64,000 nt of DNA from VFMC01 sp050248155 (GCA_050248155.1 JBFWSW010000001.1:62001-126000); one strand, 5' to 3'; positions 44,234 through 52,965 are shown, numbered from the stretch's first letter. Numbers and translations: made by a program. The notes: a model not told the origin generated them from the letters alone.

Positions 44234-44276
44234 GGCCGGCCCGGTCCGCCTGGTTCCGCCCGGGTTCAGCGTCGAC

Positions 44277-44856
44277 CACGTCGTCGATCTGCGTAACCGC
44301 ACAAACGCTCCGCGCCCGTGCGGGCTCACCCAAGTTCCCCCGACAGTGTTCGTGTGAGCGCACACGAACGCGGAGCGCTTGTGCGCGACGGCGCGTACGG
44401 CCGACGGGGCGGGCCGCGGGAGGAGGCTCCCGCTCGAGCACGTCGTCGATCTGCGTAACCGCACAAACGCTCCGCGCTCGTGCGGGCTCACCCAAGTTCC
44501 CCCGACCGTGTTCGTGTGAGCGCACACGAACGCGGAGCGCTTGTGCGCGACGGCGCGTACGGCCGACGGGGCGGGCCGCGGGAGGAGGCTCCCGCTCGAG
44601 CACGTCGTCGATCTGCGTAACCGCACAANNNNNNNNNNCCGACCGTGTTCGTGTGAGCGCACACGAACGCGGAGCGCTTGTGCGCGACGGCGCGTACGGC
44701 CGACGGGGCGGGCCGCGGGAGGAGGCTCCCGCTCGAGCACGTCGTCGATCTGCGTAACCGCACAAACGCTCCGCGCCCGTGCGGGCTCACCCAAGTTTCC
44801 CCGACCGTGTTCGTGTGAGCGCACACGAACGCGGAGCGTTTGTGCGCGACGGCGCG
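44277..44856. repeat. 162-bp tandem repeat with internal palindromes, at least 3.7 copies
   Basis: Units start at 44277, 44439, 44601 and 44738. The first two are 162 bp each, the third is interrupted by N, and the last stops at 44856. Copies differ at a handful of bases. Each contains an outer inverted repeat (GCACAAACGCTCCGCG at 44299-44314 against 44369-44384) around an inner 9-bp perfect hairpin (GTTCGTGTG, AGCG, CACACGAAC at 44348-44369). In the last unit the outer arms pair perfectly. True copy number is unknown because of the gap. Confidence 0.93.
44629..44638. other. Assembly gap (10 N)
   Basis: Ten N within the third repeat unit. By comparison with other units, 35 bp are missing here if no extra unit was collapsed; whole units could also be absent. 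Confidence 0.95.
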
Positions 44857-44962
44857 GGCGCGGGGCAGAGGACGGGGGACACGCGGTGGGGCAGGGGACA
44901 GAGGGCGGACAGAGGGCGGTGCAGGGAGCTCAGTTGCCTGGACGTCGGCCACACGCGAGAAA

Positions 44963-44984
44963 GGCGCCGGCCGGAGCCGGCGCC
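44963..44984 (-). terminator. Terminator after the NMT1-type binding protein gene
   Basis: GGCGCCGGC, 4-nt loop, GCCGGCGCC: a perfect 9-bp stem 22 nt after the stop at 45007 on the minus strand, followed by TTTC. It is the most terminator-like hairpin in the window. Confidence 0.7.
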
Positions 44985-45006
44985 TCCCTCGTTCAGTGCG
45001 GTTCGA

Positions 45007-46284
45007 TCAGACGCTGATGCTCGGATCGATGAACTGGTTGGTGACGATGTCCTCGGCGGTCAGGCCTTCCTTCGGCGCCTGACCGAGCTCGGTGTAGATC
45101 GGCGTCGCGATCTCGATGAGCTGGTTGACCCGGTCCATGTCGAAGTTGCCGACGGTGTCGTCGGGGCCGTTGGCAACCAGGCCGTCGGTGATGATGGTCT
45201 GGACCGCGTAGTCGGCGACTCCCTCGTCGTACACCCAGCCGTTGTCGAACTCGTTCACCGCTTCGATGATGATCTTGTTCGCGAGCGTCGGGTCGGACAG
45301 GTAGTCGACCGACGACTGCTGGATGATCGGCACGAGCTTGGTGAAGCAGTCGGCGTACTTCTCGATGTTCTCGGGCTTGGTCGCGATCGACTCGGCGTAG
45401 TTGTTCCAGCCGGCGTCGTTGATGTACTGGTACTTCACCGGCTTCAGCCAGTTCTCGTACACGTTCTCGTACAGGTACGGCTCGGCCGAGCCGAAGCCCT
45501 GCTGCGCGGCCTTGCCCTCGTCGGCGATGAAGAGCGACGGATCACCGCTGTAGGACCCGTCGACCTGATCCTTGCTCAGGATGCCCTGGCCCGTGAAGTA
45601 CTCCATGTACGCCGCGCCGCCGAAGTAGCGCACGATCGCGTCGGTCTGACCGAGCTGCTCGATCGTCTCGACGTCGGGATACGTCTCCGGATCCCACATG
45701 ATCATCTGCGGGTTCTTCTCGAAGCCGGACTCGATCGCGACCGTCGGGAAGTCGGCCGAGTTCTGGATCGCCTCGTCGGTGTAGACGTAGCCGAGGAGGA
45801 TGTCCTCGTCGGCGTACAGCTGCGACGTGACCGTCTGGTAGCCGATCGCCGGCCCGCCGCTGCGGACCTCGATGTCGACGCCGGTGTCGACGTCACCGGC
45901 CATGAGCGAGCCGGTGACCGACGCAGCGCCCTTGTCGATCGAGTAGTCCTCGCCGACCATCTGGTACAGGAAGCCGTGCTCGGACTCTGGGTTCCAGTCG
46001 GTGATGATCGACACGGTCGACGGGCAGATGTCGGCGAGCGAGACATCGCCCCCGGCCGCGGCAGTCGTGTCGGTGCCACCGGCAGTCGTGTCGGTGCCAC
46101 CGGCCGTGGTCTCGGGGGCGGCGGTCGTCTCGGTGCCGCCGGCCGTGGTCTCGGGGGCGGCGGTCGTCTCGGCAGGGGCGGCAGAGGTGTCGGCCGCGTC
46201 CTTGTCGTCGTCGCCGCAGGCGGCGAGCACGAGTGCCGCGGCGATGGGGATCGCGAGCAGCGACTTGCTGCGACGGTGCTTCAT
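45007..46284 (-). CDS. NMT1/THI5-like solute-binding lipoprotein
   Basis: A 425-residue extracellular binding protein for the ATPase/permease encoded upstream. Signal peptide MKHRRSKSLLAIPIAAALVL with lipobox LAAC (Cys23), then a Thr/Glu/Ala/Pro/Gly-rich linker of near-perfect repeats (ETTAAPETTAGGT) and a periplasmic-type domain beginning VSIITDWNPESEHGFLYQMV, which matches the NMT1 fold used for pyrimidine, aliphatic sulfonate or riboflavin-type ligands. ATG 46284 has AAGGAG 10 nt upstream. No THI-box-like leader is visible, which weakens a thiamine-precursor role. Last gene of a four-gene operon, followed by a terminator. Confidence 0.85.
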   Translation of the reverse strand: MKHRRSKSLLAIPIAAALVLAACGDDDKDAADTSAAPAETTAAPETTAGGTETTAAPETTAGGTDTTAGGTDTTAAAGGDVSLADICPSTVSIITDWNPESEHGFLYQMVGEDYSIDKGAASVTGSLMAGDVDTGVDIEVRSGGPAIGYQTVTSQLYADEDILLGYVYTDEAIQNSADFPTVAIESGFEKNPQMIMWDPETYPDVETIEQLGQTDAIVRYFGGAAYMEYFTGQGILSKDQVDGSYSGDPSLFIADEGKAAQQGFGSAEPYLYENVYENWLKPVKYQYINDAGWNNYAESIATKPENIEKYADCFTKLVPIIQQSSVDYLSDPTLANKIIIEAVNEFDNGWVYDEGVADYAVQTIITDGLVANGPDDTVGNFDMDRVNQLIEIATPIYTELGQAPKEGLTAEDIVTNQFIDPSISV

Positions 46285-46361
46285 GGGTGGTTGCTCCTTG
46301 TTGGGTTGTTCACGCTGGCCGGACGGCTGCGAACAGAGATCCCGTTGATGGCCCGGCTGGC

Positions 46362-47276
46362 TCAGCCGGTCTTGCGGGTCGACTCGTGCCAGCGACCGAC
46401 GGCCACCTTGGCGAGCCACCCGAAGAGGGTGAAGACGACGATGCCGAGCAGCACCGACAGGACGAGCGCGCCGTACATCTCCTCGTACTGGTTCCGCTGC
46501 CGGTACTGCTCCATCAAGATGCCGATGCCCTTGTCGCCACGGCGGAAGAACAGCTCACCGACGACGGCTCCGATGACCGAGAGACCGGCCGCGATGCGGA
46601 ACCCCGTGAAGACCGCGGGCATCGCTGCCGGCAACTGCAGCTTGCGCAGCCGCGTCCAGCGCGACGCGCCACGCAGGGTGAACAGGTCGTGCTGGCCGAC
46701 GTCGGCGGAGAGCAGACCGAACAGCGTGTTCGACACGATCGGGAAGAACGAGATGATGATGCACACGAGCACGCGGGCGTTCAGCTCGTAGCCGACGAGC
46801 AGGGCGATGATCGGCACGATCGCCAGGATCGGGATCGCCTGCAGGGCGACGAGGTATGGCCACAACGACCGTTCCAGCCAGCGCGCCTGTGACATCACCG
46901 TCGCGAGCGCCATGCCCAGGACGATCGACATCGCCAAGCCGATCAGCGCCGCGATGGTGGTCCACATCAGACCCTTCAACATGTCGGTGCGGATGTCGCC
47001 GGTCAACATGCTCGCGTCGACGACATCGTGCGGCGCCGGGATGAGGAACGGCGGCTTGTCGAAGATGTGCCGCAGACCCCAGTAGTGCATGAAGTACCAC
47101 AGGCCGATGAACAGCCCGAAGATCACGATCGGCCCGAGGATGCCCGCCCAGTCGACGCCCTTCGCCGGTCGGGGCATGGGGTTGGTGATCGACTCCATCG
47201 GAGCCGCGACGGCGAATCCCTGGCCGGTTCCGGCCCACGCTTCGCCGCTGGGGGTGTGGGGCGCCTCGACGGTCAT
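46362..47276 (-). CDS. ABC permease of the NMT1-type importer (SsuC/ThiX-like)
   Basis: A 304-residue six-helix permease of the BPD_transp_1 family. The N-terminal tail is polar; helices start at ILGPIVIFGLFIGLWYF. The EAA-type coupling loop reads LRGASRWTRLRKLQLPAAMP. The ATG overlaps the ATPase stop as ATGA. The same architecture occurs in nitrate, sulfonate, taurine and pyrimidine-precursor importers. Confidence 0.92.
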   Translation of the reverse strand: MTVEAPHTPSGEAWAGTGQGFAVAAPMESITNPMPRPAKGVDWAGILGPIVIFGLFIGLWYFMHYWGLRHIFDKPPFLIPAPHDVVDASMLTGDIRTDMLKGLMWTTIAALIGLAMSIVLGMALATVMSQARWLERSLWPYLVALQAIPILAIVPIIALLVGYELNARVLVCIIISFFPIVSNTLFGLLSADVGQHDLFTLRGASRWTRLRKLQLPAAMPAVFTGFRIAAGLSVIGAVVGELFFRRGDKGIGILMEQYRQRNQYEEMYGALVLSVLLGIVVFTLFGWLAKVAVGRWHESTRKTG

Positions 47277-48049
47277 GCGTGTGCTCCTCGCAGGGCGTGC
47301 GACACCTGGCCGGTCAGCTCGGCGAACTCGGGCTCGAAGCGGAGGTCGGGCGAGCGGGGGTACGAGAACGGGACCTTGAAATCACCGACGATGCGGCCGG
47401 GGCGTGCGCTCATCACCAGCACTCGGGTGGACAGGAAGACCGCCTCGTAGATCGAATGTGTGATGAACAGCGCCGCGAAGCCCTGCTCCTGGAAGAGGCT
47501 GAGCAGCTCGTCGTTCAGCCGCTCGCGAGTGATCTCGTCGAGCGCACCGAACGGCTCGTCGAACAGGAACACCTTCGGGTCGAGCGCGAGCGATCGCGCC
47601 AGCGAGGCGCGCATGCGCATGCCGCCCGACAGCTGCTTGGGGTACTTCGTCTCGAACCCGCCGAGGCCGACGAGCTCGATCGCCTTGCGCGCACGCTCGC
47701 GGCACTCGGCCCTCGGCACGCCCTCGAGCTCGGCGAGCAGCTCGACGTTGCGCTGCACGGTTCGCCACTGCAGCAGCGTGGCGTCCTGGAACACGTAACC
47801 GAGGCTGGTGCGGTCGACCTCGACCGTGCCGGTGGTGTGCCGGGTGAGGCCCGACGCGATGCGCAAGAGCGTCGACTTGCCGCAGCCCGACGGGCCGACC
47901 ACCGTGACGAACTCACCCGGCGACACGGTGAACGTCGTCGGATCGAGCGCGTGGGTGCCGTCGGGGAACGTCATCGAGACGTCGGTGAACTGCAGCGCGA
48001 CCGGGATCGCGTCGGTGGGTGTCGCGCGCGCGTCGGCGAGATCGACCAT
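47273..48049 (-). CDS. ABC ATPase of the NMT1-type importer (SsuB/ThiZ-like)
   Basis: A 258-residue ATPase: Walker A GPSGCGKSTLLRIASGL, Q-loop YVFQDATLLQWRTV, signature LSGGMRMRASLARSL, Walker B FLFDEPFGALDEITR, switch THSIYEAV. Overlaps the SDR stop by one base (TGATG), so translationally coupled. No C-terminal regulatory domain. Confidence 0.94.
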   Translation of the reverse strand: MVDLADARATPTDAIPVALQFTDVSMTFPDGTHALDPTTFTVSPGEFVTVVGPSGCGKSTLLRIASGLTRHTTGTVEVDRTSLGYVFQDATLLQWRTVQRNVELLAELEGVPRAECRERARKAIELVGLGGFETKYPKQLSGGMRMRASLARSLALDPKVFLFDEPFGALDEITRERLNDELLSLFQEQGFAALFITHSIYEAVFLSTRVLVMSARPGRIVGDFKVPFSYPRSPDLRFEPEFAELTGQVSHALRGAHA

Positions 48050-48816
48050 CAGTGCATCACCATCCCACCGGTCACGTTGAAGGCCTGACCGGTGCAGTAC
48101 GAGGCCTCAGCCGAGGCGAGGAACAGAGCCATGTTTGCCACGTCGCTGGGTTCGCCCAGCCGGCCGAGCGGCGACTTCGACGACCACTCGGCGATCTTCT
48201 CGGGGGTGCGCGTGGCCGCGCCCATCTCGGTGAGCACGTAGCCGGGGCAGATGCAGTTGGCCGTGATGCCGTGTGGTCCGAGCTCCATCGCGCTCACGCG
48301 GGTGAGGCTGATGACCGCCGCCTTCGATGCGGCGTAGTGCGCCTGGTTGGGCGAGCCGACCTTGCCGCCCATGCTGGCCATGTTGACGATCGTGCCGCCA
48401 TGGCCGTCGGCGATCATGCGCCGCGCCGCCACCTGCGTGGTCAGCAGCATCGCCCGTACGTTGACGTCGAAGGTGTCGTTCCAGTCGTCGACGGTGATGT
48501 CGAGCAGCGGCGCGAAGCGCAGGATGCCGGCGTTGTTGACGAGCACGTCGATGCCGCCCAACGCATCGATTGCCGCACCGGTGATGTCGACCGCCTCGAC
48601 CGGATCGGCCAGATCACCCAGCACCGCGGTGCCGCCGCACGCATCGGCCACGACCTTCGCGTCAGGCAGCAGATCGATGATCGCGACCCGCGCGCCCTCG
48701 GAGGCGAACCGGCGCGCGATCTCGGCGCCGATGCCACGACCACCCCCGGTGACGACGGCACGGCGACCTTCGAGCCGGCGCGCGACGGGCAGCGCGCTGC
48801 TGTCGGTGCTGGTCAT
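48049..48816 (-). CDS. Short-chain dehydrogenase heading the NMT1-type importer operon
   Basis: A 255-residue classical SDR: NAD(P) motif VVTGGGRGIGAEIARRF, NNAG, catalytic Ser in VNMASMGGKVG, YAASKAAV, and CPGYVLTEMG. An acidic residue (IIDLL) after beta-2 favours NAD. Being the first gene of an importer operon suggests it acts on the imported compound. ATG 48816 follows TAACAT by 7 nt, whereas the upstream in-frame ATGs overlap that box. Confidence 0.9.
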   Translation of the reverse strand: MTSTDSSALPVARRLEGRRAVVTGGGRGIGAEIARRFASEGARVAIIDLLPDAKVVADACGGTAVLGDLADPVEAVDITGAAIDALGGIDVLVNNAGILRFAPLLDITVDDWNDTFDVNVRAMLLTTQVAARRMIADGHGGTIVNMASMGGKVGSPNQAHYAASKAAVISLTRVSAMELGPHGITANCICPGYVLTEMGAATRTPEKIAEWSSKSPLGRLGEPSDVANMALFLASAEASYCTGQAFNVTGGMVMH

Positions 48817-48823
48817 CGGCCGC

Positions 48824-48829
48824 ATGTTA
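48824..48829 (-). promoter_or_regulatory. Leaderless -10 box of the SDR/importer operon
   Basis: TAACAT on the minus strand, 7 nt before ATG 48816. Confidence 0.55.
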
Positions 48830-48870
48830 CAACGCACCCATCTGCCGGTCCTCGAGGCCGTGTGAACAGT

Positions 48871-50094
48871 TCATTTCGTCGGATCATCGGTCTGCCGGGC
48901 CGGTCTCGGATCACGCGCGATGCGTCCGCCGCTGATCACGAATCGCGGTTGGGGACCCATCGCGATCGCTTCCCGCACGCTGCCGGCCGGCAGCGCGACC
49001 AGGTCGGCGCGAGCCCCGGGCTCGATCGACCCCGGCGCGAGTCCGAGCGCGACCCGGGCGATGCTCGACACGCTCGCCAGCGCGTCGTCGGGCAGCAGGT
49101 GCGACGTCATGATCATCAGACCTGCCGTCTCGAGCGGATCAGCGCGCCCGACCGGGTTGAACGGGTCCTGCAGGTTGTCGGCACCCGCCGCGACCGGAAC
49201 GCCCGCGTTCCTCAACGCACGCACCGCCGTCAGCGAGCGCGGCATCTTCGACTGGTGCTCGCGACCTTGCAGGTACAGGTTGGTGTGGGGGAGCGCGACC
49301 ACGCTCAGCCCGGCGTCGGCGACCTTGTCGGCGATCTCGCGCTGGCGGTACTCGGGCTGCATCCCGAGGCTGACGCAGTGGCTGGCCGTCACCCCGTGCG
49401 AGAACCCGGTGTCGATGACTCTGCCGGCGAGGTCGTCGAGGCCGATGGTCGACGGGTCGAGGGTCTCGTCGGTGTGCAGATCGACCGGCAGCCCCGCCTC
49501 GCCGGCCATCGTGAGGAACAGGTCGTTGGCAGCTGCAGCATCGGTCTCGAGGTGCGGGCACCCCCCGATCAGGTCGACGCCGGCCTCGATCGCGTCGCGC
49601 AACAAGGCGCGCTGGTCGGCGCCCTCGGGCCCGATCGACGGCCAGCCGGCGAGAGCGCACACCTGGATGTCGACCAGGCCCCGCAGTCGCTTGCGCACCT
49701 CGATCAGCGCCTCGACCGAGCACATGCCGTTCGTCGTCGTGAGGTCGGCGTGCGTGCGGATCGCCGTCACCCCGTTGGCGAGCATCAACCGCGCCGCCCG
49801 TTCGGCTCGCTCGATCGTGTCGGCGACCGTGATGAGGTGGCGGCTCTCCTCCATCGCCATGATCGCACCGAGCAGGTCACCCGTGGGGTTGGGCACGACC
49901 TCCGCGAGGAACGCCTTGTCGAGGTGGGCGTGGGGCTCGGTGAACGCGGGCAGCAGCAGCCAGCCGTCGAGATCGATCGAATCGGCAGGTGCCTCGGCGT
50001 GCGGGTCGGTCGCGCCGACGGAGACGATCGAGTCGCCCTCGATGCCGACGTCGGCGGTCGTGCCGTCGGCGAGGAGAGCCCGGCGGAGCAGCAT
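48871..50094 (-). CDS. CodA-like amidohydrolase (cytosine deaminase family)
   Basis: A 407-residue metal-dependent deaminase or amidohydrolase. Metal ligands: HxH in FTEPHAHLDKAF, His in VDLHTDETLDPS, SHC in GVTASHCVSLG, and the last Asp in AAGADNLQDPFNPVG, all as in cytosine/isoguanine/creatinine deaminases. The HTDET motif matches CodA. It probably deaminates a pyrimidine- or N-heterocycle ring. ATG 50094 lies 5 bp after the LLM gene stop; long extra N-terminal sequence in the frame is antisense noise. With the LLM gene it forms a two-gene unit. Confidence 0.88.
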   Translation of the reverse strand: MLLRRALLADGTTADVGIEGDSIVSVGATDPHAEAPADSIDLDGWLLLPAFTEPHAHLDKAFLAEVVPNPTGDLLGAIMAMEESRHLITVADTIERAERAARLMLANGVTAIRTHADLTTTNGMCSVEALIEVRKRLRGLVDIQVCALAGWPSIGPEGADQRALLRDAIEAGVDLIGGCPHLETDAAAANDLFLTMAGEAGLPVDLHTDETLDPSTIGLDDLAGRVIDTGFSHGVTASHCVSLGMQPEYRQREIADKVADAGLSVVALPHTNLYLQGREHQSKMPRSLTAVRALRNAGVPVAAGADNLQDPFNPVGRADPLETAGLMIMTSHLLPDDALASVSSIARVALGLAPGSIEPGARADLVALPAGSVREAIAMGPQPRFVISGGRIARDPRPARQTDDPTK

Positions 50095-50099
50095 CCGGG

Positions 50100-51290
50100 T
50101 CAGACGAGCGGGGTGCCCGTGAGCGGGCGCCGCTCGATGGGCTCGCCCAGCCGGGGGAACACTTCCTCGGCCACGAGGTGCATCTGCTCGTTCATCTCCT
50201 CGCGGGTGAGCCCGGGGTAGTCGAAGAAGAAGCAGATGTGCTTCAGGTCGAGCAGGTCGCGCCAGAAGCCGATCGCGTCGACGGCGTCGTCGATCGAGCC
50301 GACGATCTGGATCTTCTGCGCGTTGCTCTCCTCGACGGTCGGGCAGTGGTCGAAGGCGACCTTCGAGCCGTCGGGGTTGCGGTAGCTGCTGAACCGGCCG
50401 TACGGCGACAGGAACTTGTTGAACTCGTCCTGGCCCGGCCGTCCCTTGCGCAGCGCCTCCTCGTACGTCCGTCCCACGTGCAGGTTGAGGACGAGGCAGC
50501 GGTCCTCGCCCGGGCCGACGGGGCTGCCGACCTGCTCGCGGATCTCGGCGTAGCGATCCCACTTCTGCTTCTGGCTGTCGGCGTTCTGCAACCAGTAGAC
50601 GGCCTTGTGCCCGGCGCGCGGGACGTACTCGATCGTCTCGGGCGACGTGACCGGCTGGTAGATGTCGACGTGCCGGCGCGGCTTGGGGATGAGGGTGAGG
50701 TCGTTGACGGTGGTGCCGCGGTCGGGCACGTCGTCGGGGGGGAACACGAACTGCTTGCCGCGATAGCTGAACCGCTCCTGGTACCAGGCGAGCTTGATGA
50801 CCTCCATCGCCTCTTCGAAGATCTCACGGTTCTGGCGGTCGTGCTCGGCCGACATCGCGTTGTCGCCACTGGCCACGACGGTGCCGAGGGCCCAGGCCTC
50901 GCGAGGCACGGTGCCGCGGCCGACGCCGAACTCCATGCGACCGCCCGTGGCGATGTCGGCGAGGGCAAAGTCCTCGGCCAGGCGCAACGGGTGCCACTGC
51001 GGCACGACGTTGAACATCTGCCCGAACCGCAGCTCCTTGGTGAGGTGGGCGAGGTGGAGCCCGAACATGATGAGGTTCGGCAGCACCTCGTAGCCCTCGT
51101 ACTGGAAGTGGTGCTCGGTGAGCCACATCGTGTCGAAGCCCAGCTCATCGGCGGTGCGTGCCCAGTCGATGAGGTTCTCGTAGCAGGCGATCACGGCATC
51201 GTTGTCGTACCGCCGAGCGGTCGGTGCCACAGCAGGGTCACCTGCATCGGGCATCGGGACCGTGCAGAAGAAGTTCGAGTCGACGCGCAT
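50100..51290 (-). CDS. LLM-class flavin-dependent monooxygenase (bacterial luciferase fold)
   Basis: A 396-residue TIM-barrel FMN/F420-type enzyme. Seen: TADELGFDTMWLTEHHFQYEGYEVLPN near residue 47, the typical E-H-H at the active site, LRLAEDFALADIATGGRMEFGVGRG and REAWALGTVV. It likely inserts oxygen into or oxidises a small organic substrate with reduced flavin; a flavin reductase is not adjacent, though a flavin-reductase-like protein is at 60966. RutA-type pyrimidine cleavage is one possibility given the CodA-like partner. ATG 51290 has TACTGT (51297-51302) 6 nt before it. Confidence 0.88.
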   Translation of the reverse strand: MRVDSNFFCTVPMPDAGDPAVAPTARRYDNDAVIACYENLIDWARTADELGFDTMWLTEHHFQYEGYEVLPNLIMFGLHLAHLTKELRFGQMFNVVPQWHPLRLAEDFALADIATGGRMEFGVGRGTVPREAWALGTVVASGDNAMSAEHDRQNREIFEEAMEVIKLAWYQERFSYRGKQFVFPPDDVPDRGTTVNDLTLIPKPRRHVDIYQPVTSPETIEYVPRAGHKAVYWLQNADSQKQKWDRYAEIREQVGSPVGPGEDRCLVLNLHVGRTYEEALRKGRPGQDEFNKFLSPYGRFSSYRNPDGSKVAFDHCPTVEESNAQKIQIVGSIDDAVDAIGFWRDLLDLKHICFFFDYPGLTREEMNEQMHLVAEEVFPRLGEPIERRPLTGTPLV

Positions 51291-51296
51291 GGCTCG

Positions 51297-51302
51297 ACAG
51301 TA
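51297..51302 (-). promoter_or_regulatory. Leaderless -10 box of the LLM/CodA-like operon
   Basis: TACTGT on the minus strand, 6 nt before ATG 51290. Confidence 0.5.
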
Positions 51303-51352
51303 CTCCCGGCCCGGTCGCCGACCGTTCCGCCGACGCCGCGCCGCGGCCGATT

Positions 51353-52942
51353 TCACACCCCGGCAACAGATCCCACGTGGGCACGTGGGTCGGAGGCACC
51401 GACCAGCATGCCCGTGTGCTCGTCGACCACGATCGCGTGCGCGTGACCGAACGCGCCGTCGAACGGTGCGATGGGCCGCGCGTCGTGGCCGAGCGCGCGC
51501 AGTCGCTCGACCCAGTCGGCCGGTGCCTGACCCTCGACCAGCAGGTGCGGTCCCTCGGCGGTCGTCCACGTGTCGAAGCCGGTGACCGGGCCGTGCAGGA
51601 CCCAGCGGCCGGCGTCGACGGCGACACCCGGGCTCTGGCCGTGGTGGAAGAGCCGGGCCGCGATCTGCAGCAGGATCTGCGGCTGACCGTCGCCACCCAT
51701 CGTGCCGAAGACCGCGGCGAGCGACCCGTCGGGGCGTGTGGCGAGCGCCGGCGACAAGGTGTGCGGAGGGCGGCGCCCAGGACCGAGCTCGGCGGGATGT
51801 CCCGCTTCGAGCGAGAACCCGAGACCGCGGTTGTGCAGGTTGATCTGCGTGTTCGGCTCGACCTGCCACGACCCGAAGCCGGACGCGTTGCTCTGGATGA
51901 GCGACACGCCCATCCGGTCGCGGTCGACGGTGCACAGGTAGGTGGTGTCCCCGTCGTGGTGCGCCCGGCCGATGTGGGATGCGCGAGCGAGGTCGATCTC
52001 GCCCGCACGGCTGGCGATCGCGTCGACGAGCGCGGCGCCGTCCGCGTCCTCTGCCAGCACGTCGGGCCGGTCGCGGCCGGCCGCCTTGGCCGCCTCGACG
52101 AGGAGGTGGGCCCACGCCGGGTCGTCGGGATCGGCGGGCAACGAATCGATGAGCGAGTCGACGAGGCGGGCCGCGCCGAGCAGCAGGTAGCCCTGGGAGT
52201 TGGGCGGGATCGTGTGGAGCGTGCGGCCGAACGCCGGCGTCGAGAGCGGGTCGACCCACGTCGCGCCCGCGACCGCGAGGTCGTTGCGATCGAACCACCC
52301 GGAACCGAGCGACAGCAGGCCGTCCCCGAACGCGCCGAGGTAGAAGCCATCGCGCCCCTGCTCGGCAACCGCGCGCAACGCCGTGGCGACGCCGGGACGG
52401 CGCACGCGGTCGCCGGTCCGACGTGCCTGCGACGCGAGCTCGGCGAGCTGCTCGCGTCCGGCGTCGTCGAGCTGGCTGATGGCCCCGACGAGCAGGGGCG
52501 AGGCAGGGAAGCCGTCCTCGGCGAGCCGGATCGCGGGAGCGAGCACAGTCGCGAGCGGCAGGCGTCCGAATCGGGAGTTCAGCGCGCACCAGCCGTCGAC
52601 GCAGCCGGGGACGGTGACGGTGCGGATGTCGTGCCGGAACGGCATCTCGGTGAACCCGGCGTCGCGCAGTGCGGCCGCCGATGCCCCCGAGCCTGCCCTG
52701 CCACTGGAGTTGAGCGCGTGCACGCCATCGCCGTCGTGGACGAGCGCGAACAGGTCGCCGCCCATGCCGCACAGCTGCGGCGAGGACACGGCGATGGCGG
52801 CGTTCGTGGCGATCGCCGCGTCGACCGCGTTGCCACCGAGCGCGTACATCTCGAGCCCCGCCTGGGTGGCGAGGTGGTGGGCCGACGCCACCATCGCGCC
52901 GGGTGCTCGGGTGGACGATCGAGGGGCGCCGGTGCCTGACAT
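51353..52942 (-). CDS. Gamma-glutamyltransferase-family Ntn hydrolase
   Basis: A 529-residue GGT-family protein that should self-cleave before a catalytic Thr in GDTTYLCTVDRDRMGVSLIQS (about residue 340) into large and small subunits. Other signatures: GLEMYALGGNAVDAAIATNAAI, SPQLCGMGGDLFALVHDG, GCVDGWCALNSRFG, and FGTMGGDGQPQILLQ. No signal peptide, so cytosolic, unlike classic secreted GGT; it may act on gamma-glutamyl or acyl amides. ATG 52942 follows TAGGTT by 7 nt and is divergent from the gene at 52966. Confidence 0.9.
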   Translation of the reverse strand: MSGTGAPRSSTRAPGAMVASAHHLATQAGLEMYALGGNAVDAAIATNAAIAVSSPQLCGMGGDLFALVHDGDGVHALNSSGRAGSGASAAALRDAGFTEMPFRHDIRTVTVPGCVDGWCALNSRFGRLPLATVLAPAIRLAEDGFPASPLLVGAISQLDDAGREQLAELASQARRTGDRVRRPGVATALRAVAEQGRDGFYLGAFGDGLLSLGSGWFDRNDLAVAGATWVDPLSTPAFGRTLHTIPPNSQGYLLLGAARLVDSLIDSLPADPDDPAWAHLLVEAAKAAGRDRPDVLAEDADGAALVDAIASRAGEIDLARASHIGRAHHDGDTTYLCTVDRDRMGVSLIQSNASGFGSWQVEPNTQINLHNRGLGFSLEAGHPAELGPGRRPPHTLSPALATRPDGSLAAVFGTMGGDGQPQILLQIAARLFHHGQSPGVAVDAGRWVLHGPVTGFDTWTTAEGPHLLVEGQAPADWVERLRALGHDARPIAPFDGAFGHAHAIVVDEHTGMLVGASDPRAHVGSVAGV

Positions 52943-52949
52943 GGTGGGC

Positions 52950-52959
52950 AACCTACGCT
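52950..52959. promoter_or_regulatory. Two overlapping divergent -10 boxes
   Basis: TAGGTT (minus, 52955 to 52950) serves ATG 52942 with 7 nt spacing; TACGCT (plus, 52954-52959) serves GTG 52966 with 6 nt spacing. They share the TA at 52954-52955, so polymerase cannot occupy both. The start codons are only 23 bp apart. Confidence 0.65.
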
Positions 52960-52965
52960 GAGCAC

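Larger units (their letters stand above)
44122..45006. other. Repeat-rich non-coding region
   Basis: An 885-bp stretch between two convergent genes. It holds a 19-bp minisatellite, a 162-bp tandem repeat with an assembly gap, a short G/C-rich unique part and a terminator hairpin. Open frames here have the repeat length or read through the palindromes on several frames, and none has a start signal or a protein-like composition, so I see no gene. Confidence 0.8.

Noticed and set aside
44277..44856. CRISPR-like array
   Set aside because: Units are 162 bp, contiguous and without variable spacers; no cas genes are nearby.
44051..44952. Repeat-encoded open frames (54-residue repeating peptide, minus strand)
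   Set aside because: They exist because the repeat unit is a multiple of three and stop-poor; frames cross the N gap, have no start signal, and overlap the M20 hydrolase end.
46285..46361. TPP riboswitch before the NMT1-type binding protein
   Set aside because: The space is only 77 bp and lacks the conserved CUGAGA and ACCUGA elements; the operon's first gene looks leaderless.
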